Part shown: one piece after another, positions 6,619 through 13,152 of the stretch
How positions within the stretch are numbered: the first letter of the stretch is position 1
How the letters are laid out: the number at the start of each line of letters is the position of its first letter
Assembly (NCBI GenBank): GCA_002424495.1
Contig: DIKH01000308.1
Span: 6,204-19,469, forward strand
Direction: 5' to 3'
Source: Desulfobacteraceae bacterium UBA5623
GTDB lineage: Bacteria; Desulfobacterota; DSM-4660; Desulfatiglandales; Desulfatiglandaceae
DNA: 13,266 nt
Notes under the pieces: generated by a model
Told to the model about the DNA's origin: nothing
The model's input: the letters and a program-made list of their open reading frames with translations, nothing else
Database searches by the model: none
Translations under genes and position numbers: made by a program

Positions 6619-7548
6619 GTGGGAAAGAAGATGAGAAAAACCGTTTTGGCCGCACTTGCCTTTTTTTTGTGCGCCTCCATGTCATTCGCAGATCAAGTAG
6701 ATGAGGGGTTGCCGGACACGGCCACGACTGAGGTTAAGGCCGGTGCCCGACACATGATCCGTGCAGGCATCAAGAGCGAGGATGCCGTCAGGATGACTCG
6801 TGTTATGCTGGAACATCTCTTTAGTAACCAACATATCATTCGTGCGCAAGAAATCATCATGCAGGCAACAAGGGAAGGTCTTCCAGTGGAGCCGATCATC
6901 AACAAGTCATACGAAGGCATGGCCAAGCGGGTTCATGAGGTTAATATTATCCTGGCCATGGAAAAGGTGATGAAGAGGTACGCCCTTGCCTATCAGCAGG
7001 CATGCAAACTTACGCAGGACAAGGCCCGACGAAGCCATATAATGGAAGAGGTAGCCGAATGCGTTGCGGCCGGCATAACGGAAAATGATGTGGACCGACT
7101 CGTATACCAGCTGGAGTACAGGGTCCGGGAGCCGCCCAGGGACGATTCCGAAGGCCTTGCCACGGAAACATTCAGGACTGTCAAGGAGGTGGCAAGGCAG
7201 CGAGTACCATCTATGCTGACTGCGGATATGGCGATCTATGCCCTTAAAAACCAATATGATGCCAAGAAAATGATCAGTATGAGGCAGTCATTCATGAAGC
7301 ACACGAGAGATACCTCAGCCCAAACCGTTGCAGATGTATATTCCGATACTATCAGACAGGGAAAGCGCCTGGAGGCCCTTGACTTCTCAAATATAAAAGC
7401 AAAGGGCAAGGGCAGAGGTGGAGGCGGTTCAGGTGGTTCGGAACAGGGCGAGGGCGGATCAGGCAGTGGCGGCGCAGGCGCTGGAGTTGGCGGAACTGGC
7501 GGAGGCCAGGGGATGGGCACTGGCGGACAAGGCGGAGGAAGACGATGA
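6619..7548 (+). CDS. Secreted helical-repeat protein with glycine-rich C-terminal tail, likely ECF regulon member
   Basis: Function not recognised. It has 309 residues from GTG 6619, which has AGGAG 8 nt upstream; ATG 6631 is an alternative. The Sec signal peptide is about 1-24 (KTVLAALAFFLCASMSFA, cut before DQ). Residues about 35-250 are predicted helical and hold a loose repeat of the form xxGIxxxDxxRL: RAGIKSEDAVRM (48-59), REGLPVEPIINK (85-96) and AAGITENDVDRL (150-161). The middle copy continues as SYEGMAKRV. Residues about 264-309 are almost only Gly with Ser, Ala, Gln and Thr, ending GGGRR: a low-complexity, probably disordered tail. It sits directly behind a promoter matching that of the sigma operon, so it is probably an effector of that envelope response. 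Confidence 0.85.
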   Translation: MGKKMRKTVLAALAFFLCASMSFADQVDEGLPDTATTEVKAGARHMIRAGIKSEDAVRMTRVMLEHLFSNQHIIRAQEIIMQATREGLPVEPIINKSYEGMAKRVHEVNIILAMEKVMKRYALAYQQACKLTQDKARRSHIMEEVAECVAAGITENDVDRLVYQLEYRVREPPRDDSEGLATETFRTVKEVARQRVPSMLTADMAIYALKNQYDAKKMISMRQSFMKHTRDTSAQTVADVYSDTIRQGKRLEALDFSNIKAKGKGRGGGGSGGSEQGEGGSGSGGAGAGVGGTGGGQGMGTGGQGGGRR

Positions 7549-7586
7549 TATAGATTTCAGTCAACTACCATAGGCTTGCCGATGGC

Positions 7587-7664
7587 TTGAGGGTTCAAGG
7601 AGCCAAGTGATCAGAGAGAACCATTTTTTATTTACCCTTGAGCCCTGGAATCCTCGAACCCTTG
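7587..7664. repeat. Inverted pair of TTCAAGG-type heptad repeats
   Basis: Left arm 7587-7607 reads as units TTGAGGG, TTCAAGG, AGCCAAG. The right arm (7634-7664) on the minus strand contains CAAGGGTTCGAGG and GGCTCAAGGG, related to the left arm. The arms are imperfect inverted copies about 30 nt apart and could pair in RNA, but no T-run follows, so a simple terminator is unlikely. They occupy most of the gap between the two secreted-protein genes. Confidence 0.4.
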
Positions 7665-7700
7665 CGATACAAAAAATATAACTAAGGTCTATCAGTCTAA

Positions 7701-7706
7701 TATAAT
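7701..7706 (+). promoter_or_regulatory. Possible -10 box of the 506-residue secreted protein gene
   Basis: A perfect TATAAT lies 24 nt before the ATG. The matching -35 position (around 7678-7683, ATAACT) is poor, and the ECF motif seen upstream is absent, so this gene is probably not in that regulon by the same promoter. Weak evidence. Confidence 0.3.
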
Positions 7707-7729
7707 AAACAAAGTTTAAGGAGGTAAAA

Positions 7730-9250
7730 ATGATGAAAAGGTTGTCTTTTGTTTTTTTGATCTGTCTTATGTTGGTTGGTGTTACTGCTTCTGTTCAGGC
7801 CCAGCCAGGGATCGGCACGTGGAGTTCTCCGACAGATTTTGCGGCTGGTAATTGGCAGGAAATTTTGCTGGGGGGCAGCGAAGGAGCACCAGGAAATGAA
7901 ATTGAGGCCACGAGTGATGGTGTTTACGTATTTGATGGCGCAATTCTCGATAATGTCATCGAAGATGAAAATCAAGATGAAACCGGCTGTATCAAATATA
8001 TAGCAGAATACAAAGAAGGCGGCACGTTGGAGCTTGTTAACGATCCATCAACTCCGTGGTATAACAGCTTCGATCCACCAGAAGTTTCATTCACGGCTGT
8101 TTTGGGAACCGCAACAAACCAGATCCTAAAATGCGACGATGGCACCATGGCCTTTGAGCTTACCGCAGCAGGTGTATTTGAAGAGTATCCGGGCTATGGT
8201 GCGGTAATTACTGCAAGATACGACAGGGGAACGCCAGTCGTTAGCGATTCCCCGGACCCGGGTGGTCCTCAAATTATGTCTGCTGAATTGAGTTGGGTGC
8301 AGATTACTATTATGGGGCCAATCGCCGTGGATATAAAGCCCGGGTCCTGCCCGAATCCGATAAATACAAAGAGCAAGGGCGTGCTGCCTGTTGCCATTTT
8401 AGGGACACAAACCTTTGACGTGACCAGGATAGATCCGGCATCGGTTGAACTGGTCGGGGTCAATCCCCTGCGCTGGTCAGTGGAAGATGTATCCACCCCC
8501 TATGAGCCCTTTATTGGAAAGGAGGGCCCTGAGGCCTGTAATGAGATGGGTCCGGATCGTATTGATGATCTTACCCTGAAGTTCAGCACCCAGGCTATTA
8601 TCAGTGCACTTGGGCCGGTAAATAACGGGGATGTGTTGACGCTGGAACTTAATGCGCTCTTGGTGGACGGGACCCCTGTAACAGGAGAGGATGTGGTAAT
8701 CATCCGTCCCAACGGTTCGGCAGGCCAACAGGGTCAGGATCCGGACATTATTCCGCCATGTGTAAAATTAAAGGCAGCGGCTAAACTGTCTCACTCATAT
8801 ATGTATTGCTGGATGAAGGAAATTCAAAACCAGAAGGGTAAATATGACAGAGACGCCTGTATTGGAAAGGCCGAGAAAAAATTTGGACACACGTGGGGCG
8901 CCGATGATGAGGCGACAATGGAGACCATCAGAGCTCTGCTTTACAATGGACTTAGAGGTATCTATGAAGAAATCGAAGGCGGTATGGTATCTGATGATCG
9001 CAATAGCGCCAAGTTGGCCCGAGAAATGCTGAAGGCCGCGGAAATGCGATTGGGCTCTTTGCTCAAAGACGAATGTGCCATTGGCTCGTCCGCCCAAAAT
9101 AAGGCAGACGAAAAGTTCCAACATAGATGGGAAAAAGGGATGACCTTCCAAGAGAAAAAACGAGTGGAATATAACGGCCCCACAATGGAGGATGTTAGGG
9201 GTATGATTGATGATCTGGTGGGAGATGTCGTGGAGGGAATTGGTTTATAG
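7730..9250 (+). CDS. Secreted multi-domain protein with VDIKPGSCPNP domain and C-terminal repeats
   Basis: Exported protein of unknown function, 506 residues, start ATG 7730 (or 7733) with AAGGAGG at 7718-7724. The signal peptide is 1-24, cut after SVQA. Residues about 27-195 look like a beta-sandwich region (GTWSSPTDFAAGNWQEILLG, VYVFDGAIL). Residues about 199-327 are the VDIKPGSCPNPIN...KGVLPVAILGT...FDVTRIDPASV...DVVIIRP domain, which recurs in secreted and surface proteins of many bacteria, often beside other surface modules. The C-terminal part (about 344-506) is helical and partly duplicated: KAEKKFGHTW then TMETIR (380-401), and KADEKFQHRWEKG then TMEDVR (458-490). Cysteines at 344, 360, 377 and 449 may form disulfides. 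It is monocistronic with a hairpin downstream. A structural or matrix-associated role is a guess. Confidence 0.85.
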   Translation: MMKRLSFVFLICLMLVGVTASVQAQPGIGTWSSPTDFAAGNWQEILLGGSEGAPGNEIEATSDGVYVFDGAILDNVIEDENQDETGCIKYIAEYKEGGTLELVNDPSTPWYNSFDPPEVSFTAVLGTATNQILKCDDGTMAFELTAAGVFEEYPGYGAVITARYDRGTPVVSDSPDPGGPQIMSAELSWVQITIMGPIAVDIKPGSCPNPINTKSKGVLPVAILGTQTFDVTRIDPASVELVGVNPLRWSVEDVSTPYEPFIGKEGPEACNEMGPDRIDDLTLKFSTQAIISALGPVNNGDVLTLELNALLVDGTPVTGEDVVIIRPNGSAGQQGQDPDIIPPCVKLKAAAKLSHSYMYCWMKEIQNQKGKYDRDACIGKAEKKFGHTWGADDEATMETIRALLYNGLRGIYEEIEGGMVSDDRNSAKLAREMLKAAEMRLGSLLKDECAIGSSAQNKADEKFQHRWEKGMTFQEKKRVEYNGPTMEDVRGMIDDLVGDVVEGIGL

Positions 9251-9264
9251 CCCTAAAAAAGCGA

Positions 9265-9292
9265 TTAGCTATTAGCCCTAAGCTGTTAGCTG
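9265..9292 (+). repeat. TTAGC-type heptad repeat, copy 3
   Basis: Four contiguous 7-nt units at 9265, 9272, 9279 and 9286: TTAGCTA, TTAGCCC, TAAGCTG, TTAGCTG. It lies 15 nt after the stop of the secreted protein gene. This is the clearest of the three copies in this window. Confidence 0.5.
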
Positions 9293-9324
9293 TATGATTT
9301 AAAGTCCTTGAACAAATTTATTTA

Positions 9325-9359
9325 GACTTTGACCTCGTCCTTTGGGCGGGGTCAAAGTC
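9325..9359 (+). terminator. Strong 16-bp hairpin, probable terminator of the secreted protein gene
   Basis: GACTTTGACCTCGTCC pairs with GGGCGGGGTCAAAGTC over 16 positions (14 Watson-Crick, 2 G-U) around a TTT loop. It is followed by ATTTCTAATT, a broken T-run. On the opposite strand it is followed by TAAATAAATTT, so it may act both ways. It lies 75 nt after the stop. Confidence 0.62.
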
Positions 9360-9441
9360 ATTTCTAATTCCTTACCTAAACCATTCCTCACTCTGACCCA
9401 GGCATAAAAAGTCTTCATTTTTGCAATAGCATCGGCGCATA

Positions 9442-9471
9442 TTGACTTGCCATGTGACTATGGGGTAGATA
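9442..9471 (+). promoter_or_regulatory. Possible sigma-70 promoter of the PBP1B-lipoprotein operon
   Basis: TTGACT (9442-9447), 18 nt, TAGATA (9466-9471). Transcription would begin near 9478, giving a leader of about 100 nt to the chosen start at 9578. Match to consensus only. Confidence 0.35.
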
Positions 9472-9577
9472 TCTGTCAAAATGCTTTCGGTTGATTCCCA
9501 TGACTTTGCCTCATCATTGTTTGGAATCGCCAAGCATTATAGCCTGGTATTCATTATCACAGGACGGGATATCTCTC

Positions 9578-11893
9578 ATGCCGCGCAAGTTAAATATCCG
9601 CAGTGGACTGACAAAGGCAGTCCTTTTCATGCTCGTCATCTCATCCGTGTTCCTTGTTGTTTACTGCCTGCGCCTTTCCGCTCAGATAGACACGCGCTTT
9701 TCCGGCCGGCTGTGGTCCATTCCCTCCAAGGTATACTCTGATACCACGATCCTCTATCCGGGACAGGGTATTAACCGAACACTTTTTGAATCCAAATTGC
9801 AGCGCCTCGGTTATCACAAGGTAGCACATCCGCTCGAACAAAAGGGTAATCTTCATGTTTCCACGTCCTCCTTTGAAATTTTCCTGAAGGATATGATCAT
9901 GTCTCACATCAGCAGGGAAGGATTCCCGGTCAAGATATTCTTTGCGAAAAATACCATTCAATCCATCACAAGAATGGATACCAAAGAACCCATGCCCCTG
10001 TTGGAATTGGAACCAGAGGAATTGATGCTTTTTTTCGGCAAGGACAGGGAGCAGCGGCGGCTTGTGGCCCTTGAGCAGGTGCCTGCAAATGTCCGCAATG
10101 CAATATTGGCCGCAGAGGATGCCAGATTTTATGAACATTACGGTGTTGACCCTTTGGGAATGGTCAGGGCGCTATATAAAAATGTACGTTACACCGGCAT
10201 AAGGCAGGGGGGCTCCACCATTACCCAGCAGCTTGCAAAAAACTATTTTTTAACCTCTGAACGGACCCTTTCACGAAAGATCAGGGAACTTTTAATAGCG
10301 CTCCTTTTGGAGATGAAATATGAAAAAGATCAGATCCTGGAAATCTACCTGAATGAAATCTACCTGGGGCAAAAGGGATCGGTCTCAATCAATGGGATCG
10401 GTGAGGCTTCATACTTTTATTTTAACAAGCCGGTAAGCGAGCTTAATGTGGCAGAGGGTGCGGCCATAGCCGGTTTGATCAGAGCCCCGAATATATATTC
10501 CCCATACCAGGACGAAAAGCGCAGCCAGGGGCGCAGGAATGTGGTGTTAGAAAATATGGCAAGGCACGGCTGGATACCCGACGAGCAACTTAAGGTCATA
10601 TCATCCAAGCCTGTAAGGACAAAAGGGTTTGAGACTTACACAAACAAGGCCCCGTATTTTATGGATTACCTTGCTCAACAGCTTACCGATCTTTACCCCC
10701 GTGAAGCCCTTTCCTCCCTTGGTCTTACCATTTACACCACCCTGGACACCCAGGTGCAGATGGCTGCCGAAAAGGCCCTCGAAAAAGGACTTGCCCGTTT
10801 GGAGAAGGCTCGTCCATCTTTGCTTTCTCATGGCGCTGATAAAAGGGTTCAGGGCGCAGTCATAGTGATGCAGCCAAAAACCGGCTACATCCTGGCCATG
10901 GTGGGCGGCCGCGCTTATGGCAAGAGCCAATACAATCGGGCAGTACAGGCCTGTCGCCAACCAGGCAGCGCCTTTAAACCAATAGTATTTCTGAGCGCCC
11001 TGGACAGTTTTTCACCGTCCTCGGTCTTGTCCAACGAACCCAAGACGTTAAAGGTGGCAGGGAAACTCTGGCGGCCCAAGAATTACAGGCCGATTGCAGA
11101 GACCAGCATTACCATGCGGGACGCACTGGCCATGTCCGTCAACCTCGCCACTGTTGATGTGGCAATGAAAGTCGGCCTGGAACATATCGTAAACACTGCT
11201 TCCACATTTCATTTTTCGACCCCTTTAACGCCTTATCCTTCCATATCGCTGGGATCATCAGAGGTGATACCCCTTGAGTTGGCGCGCGCCTACTGCGCCT
11301 TTGCCGCTGATGGAGTATTGCCTTATCCCTTGTCCCTGAAAGAGCTGCTGGATGAGAAAAAAGACGCGGTTGCACGAAGGCATATCAATATTGAGCGGGT
11401 GACAAGCCCGTCAAAGGCCTTTCTTATCACATCAATGTTGAAAAGCGCGGTTGAATATGGGACAGCGAAGCCACTAAGCGCGTTCGGGATATCCTTTCCC
11501 GTGGCCGGCAAGACCGGAACAACCAATGATTCAAAGGATGCCTGGTTTATCGGATATACCCCTGAAATTTTAGCGCTTGTATGGGTGGGTTTTGATGACG
11601 GATCATCCACTGGGGCCACGGGCGCTTCAGCAGCATTACCCATATGGGCGGATTTATTAACCGCCATCCCTCAGTATGTTTCAGGAGAATGGTTCAGGAT
11701 GCCCACAGGCGTGGAAAAGCTGAACATCTGTGCTGAAAGCAAGCAGCTCGTCGTGCTGGATGCATGTCCTGAATACACAGAGGAGGTATTTCTATCTGAT
11801 CTTGCGCCAAAGGAGTTTTGTGACATACACCGTTATGCGAATCCATTTAAAAAGCTTAGAAAAGGAGTTGAAAATTTCATTGAACGCTTCTAA
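9578..11893 (+). CDS. mrcB: Penicillin-binding protein 1B-type bifunctional peptidoglycan synthase
   Basis: Class A PBP that polymerises lipid II and cross-links glycan strands in the periplasm. The start is taken at ATG 9578 (771 residues), because MPRKLNIRSGLTK followed by one membrane helix (about 12-33) is the normal N-terminus. The ribosome site there is weak (GGGA). A UB2H-like region (about 45-125) follows: RLWSIPSKVYSD is the PBP1B signature. The GT51 domain has EDARFYEHYG with catalytic Glu180, GGSTITQQLAKN, a REL...LLLEMKYEKDQILE stretch and YLNEIYLG. The transpeptidase has S464-A-F-K467, SVN (520-522) and KTGTTND (645-651). All catalytic motifs are intact. Its last 14 nt overlap the next gene, a lipoprotein resembling a PBP1B activator, suggesting translational coupling. 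Confidence 0.93.
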   Translation: MPRKLNIRSGLTKAVLFMLVISSVFLVVYCLRLSAQIDTRFSGRLWSIPSKVYSDTTILYPGQGINRTLFESKLQRLGYHKVAHPLEQKGNLHVSTSSFEIFLKDMIMSHISREGFPVKIFFAKNTIQSITRMDTKEPMPLLELEPEELMLFFGKDREQRRLVALEQVPANVRNAILAAEDARFYEHYGVDPLGMVRALYKNVRYTGIRQGGSTITQQLAKNYFLTSERTLSRKIRELLIALLLEMKYEKDQILEIYLNEIYLGQKGSVSINGIGEASYFYFNKPVSELNVAEGAAIAGLIRAPNIYSPYQDEKRSQGRRNVVLENMARHGWIPDEQLKVISSKPVRTKGFETYTNKAPYFMDYLAQQLTDLYPREALSSLGLTIYTTLDTQVQMAAEKALEKGLARLEKARPSLLSHGADKRVQGAVIVMQPKTGYILAMVGGRAYGKSQYNRAVQACRQPGSAFKPIVFLSALDSFSPSSVLSNEPKTLKVAGKLWRPKNYRPIAETSITMRDALAMSVNLATVDVAMKVGLEHIVNTASTFHFSTPLTPYPSISLGSSEVIPLELARAYCAFAADGVLPYPLSLKELLDEKKDAVARRHINIERVTSPSKAFLITSMLKSAVEYGTAKPLSAFGISFPVAGKTGTTNDSKDAWFIGYTPEILALVWVGFDDGSSTGATGASAALPIWADLLTAIPQYVSGEWFRMPTGVEKLNICAESKQLVVLDACPEYTEEVFLSDLAPKEFCDIHRYANPFKKLRKGVENFIERF

Positions 11894-12347
11894 TAAATTG
11901 TCTTTGTTCCTGATAGGAGTAGTTTGTCTTGCGGTTTCAGGTTGCGCCGCGAGAACTGTAACGATGCCTTCCCCAAGGCCGCCTTCTACCAAGCCTACCG
12001 TCGAACCACGCAAACCAGTTGAGACCAGAAAACAACCGGAGGCCCTCCCAGAACAGAAGAGCCCTCGGGCCGTCGCCGCACTTACCCTGACAGACCAGGC
12101 CAAAATGCACTTGAAAAACAGCCAGCCTGATCAGGCAATCACTATCCTTGAGAGGGCCATAAATCTCAATCCCGGCAGCGGTCAGAATTATTATTATCTG
12201 GCCGAGGCCTGGCTTACGAAAAAGAACCTCGCCCAGGCTGCTGAATGCAACAACATTGCGGCAGACTACCTTGATGGAGATTCATCGTGGACAGCCCGTG
12301 TGACGGAGCAAAAGAAACGAATTCAATCTTTCTATAAGTCGCAGTAA
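11880..12347 (+). CDS. TPR lipoprotein, LpoP-like candidate activator of PBP1B
   Basis: Small lipoprotein of about 155 residues. The start is uncertain: TTG 11880 gives MNASNKLSLFLIGVVCLAVS with AAAGGAG at 11861-11867, TTG 11868 is in frame but touches that site, and the upstream ATG 11835 has no ribosome site and makes an odd N-terminus. The lipobox VSGC lipidates Cys22, and Ala23 at +2 suggests outer-membrane sorting. Residues about 28-65 are a Pro/Lys/Arg-rich flexible linker. Residues about 70-150 contain a TPR (AKMHLKNSQPDQAITILERA, NLNPGSGQNYYYLAEAWLTK) and a second helical pair. In Pseudomonas aeruginosa the PBP1b activator LpoP is a TPR lipoprotein encoded next to ponB. The shared architecture and the overlapping gene order make this the best guess for its role; activity is unproven. 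Confidence 0.82.
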   Translation: MNASNKLSLFLIGVVCLAVSGCAARTVTMPSPRPPSTKPTVEPRKPVETRKQPEALPEQKSPRAVAALTLTDQAKMHLKNSQPDQAITILERAINLNPGSGQNYYYLAEAWLTKKNLAQAAECNNIAADYLDGDSSWTARVTEQKKRIQSFYKSQ

Positions 12348-12490
12348 TCCCTGGATGTGGTTCTCTTGTTGGCAGGTGCGGTGGGACATATGTAAATATA
12401 TAATATGAAGTCTTGTGGGCGTTGAACCTCGATTTGTTATCGTCTTGTGGCGCCAAGATCATAACTTGGGCCTGCCCCTTAGAAAATGGT

Positions 12491-12519
12491 TTGACTCCCT
12501 ATTATTTAGGAGTTATTAT
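12491..12519 (+). promoter_or_regulatory. Promoter and possible operator of the toxin-antitoxin pair
   Basis: TTGACT (12491-12496), 17 nt, TATTAT (12514-12519): a good sigma-70 promoter with a start near 12526 and a ~40-nt leader. An inverted repeat ACTCC (12494-12498), 10 nt, GGAGT (12509-12513) fills the spacer. It could be the site of ribbon-helix-helix autoregulation, since antitoxins of this kind usually repress their own operon. Confidence 0.6.
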
Positions 12520-12565
12520 GGGACCTGATTTAGGGTCTCAGCATTAGACTTTTATGGAGGTCCTC

Positions 12566-12799
12566 ATGATCCAGGCCAAATTTAGCCTTAAAGAATCGCA
12601 CATTCAATTTATTAAACAATGCAACCGGTACGGATTTAAGGATAAAAGCGACGTGGTGCGTACCGCCCTCGACCGCTTGTATACAGAATTAACCCAGCAG
12701 CGCTTGCGCGAGTCGGCTGACTTATACGCCAAGGTATATGAAGAAGATGATGAAACGCAAGAATGGACGAATGCAGCGCTGTCAGAGTGGCCAACATGA
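12566..12799 (+). CDS. Ribbon-helix-helix antitoxin of a MazF/PemK-type toxin-antitoxin system
   Basis: A 77-residue DNA-binding antitoxin. ATG 12566 has GGAGG (12556-12560) 5 nt upstream; the in-frame ATG 12554 overlaps that site and is rejected. The N-terminal half is a ribbon-helix-helix: strand AKFSL (4-8), helix KESHIQFIKQCNRYG, turn, helix KSDVVRTALDRLYTEL. The C-terminal half is acidic (about 50-77, LYAKVYEEDDETQEW) and is expected to bind and block the toxin. The TGA stop overlaps the toxin ATG (ATGA), a usual TA arrangement. The fold is clear, but the exact antitoxin subfamily is not assigned. Confidence 0.88.
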   Translation: MIQAKFSLKESHIQFIKQCNRYGFKDKSDVVRTALDRLYTELTQQRLRESADLYAKVYEEDDETQEWTNAALSEWPT

Positions 12800-13152
12800 G
12801 CAGCCTAAAGCGGGGGCTGGTCATTGACGTCAATCTTGATCCTACCAAGGGTTCGGAAACCGGAAAAATCCGGCCATGCGTGATTGTCACGAACAACACC
12901 TATAATGCGCGTGTCCCAGTCATCCAGGTGGTGCCGCTAACGGCATGGATTGAGAGAAAAGCCGGCATCATCACTAATGTGGAAATTGTCCCATCCTCGC
13001 ATAACGGGTTAACCAAGAAAACAGTGGCGGATTGTCTACAGACACGTCCTATTGATCACCGCGCTCGATTAGTCAATGTACGAGGTGAGCTGGAAGACGA
13101 GATCATGGCAAAAATTGACGATGCCTTAAAAATTGTTTTTGACCTTGCATAG
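12796..13152 (+). CDS. mazF: MazF/PemK family mRNA-cleaving toxin
   Basis: A 118-residue endoribonuclease toxin of the MazF/PemK/Kid family, which cuts mRNA at short sequence motifs and slows growth when freed from its antitoxin. The ATG overlaps the antitoxin stop; an earlier in-frame start at 12763 lies inside the antitoxin gene and is rejected. Family signatures are in order: RGLVIDVNLDPTKGSE (6-21), IRPCVIV with the conserved Arg26, VVPLT with Thr49, GLTKKTVADCLQTRPID (71-87) and RLVNVRGELED (91-101). Both residues tied to catalysis in MazF proteins are kept, so the toxin looks active. The cut site cannot be read from the sequence. Confidence 0.93.
   Translation: MSSLKRGLVIDVNLDPTKGSETGKIRPCVIVTNNTYNARVPVIQVVPLTAWIERKAGIITNVEIVPSSHNGLTKKTVADCLQTRPIDHRARLVNVRGELEDEIMAKIDDALKIVFDLA

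Larger units (their letters stand above)
9251..9577. other. Gene-free stretch between the secreted protein and PBP1B genes
   Basis: No convincing gene. It holds a heptad repeat (9265-9292), a strong hairpin (9325-9359) and a possible promoter (9442-9471). An open frame reaching back to 9491 in the PBP frame starts at TTG without a ribosome site and is not considered coding. Confidence 0.6.

Noticed and set aside
9481..9741. Open frame of 86 codons starting at ATG 9481
   Set aside because: It runs in another frame across the PBP1B N-terminus, has no ribosome site and shows no domain.
10185..10191. TACGTTA inside the PBP1B gene
   Set aside because: No TGTAACC at the required distance and within a coding region with intact GT51 motifs.
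11730..11879. Longer N-terminus for the TPR lipoprotein from 11730
   Set aside because: It lies wholly inside the PBP1B gene, has no ribosome site, and would bury the lipoprotein signal about 50 residues into the protein.
12410..12450. Direct repeat GTCTTGTGG (12410-12418 and 12442-12450)
   Set aside because: Only two 9-bp copies, no flanking mobile-element genes or matching arms; not enough for an attachment site or CRISPR-type array.
12453..12471. CCAAG/CTTGG hairpin after the TPR lipoprotein gene
   Set aside because: A 5-bp stem with a 7-nt loop and no T-run; not a credible terminator.
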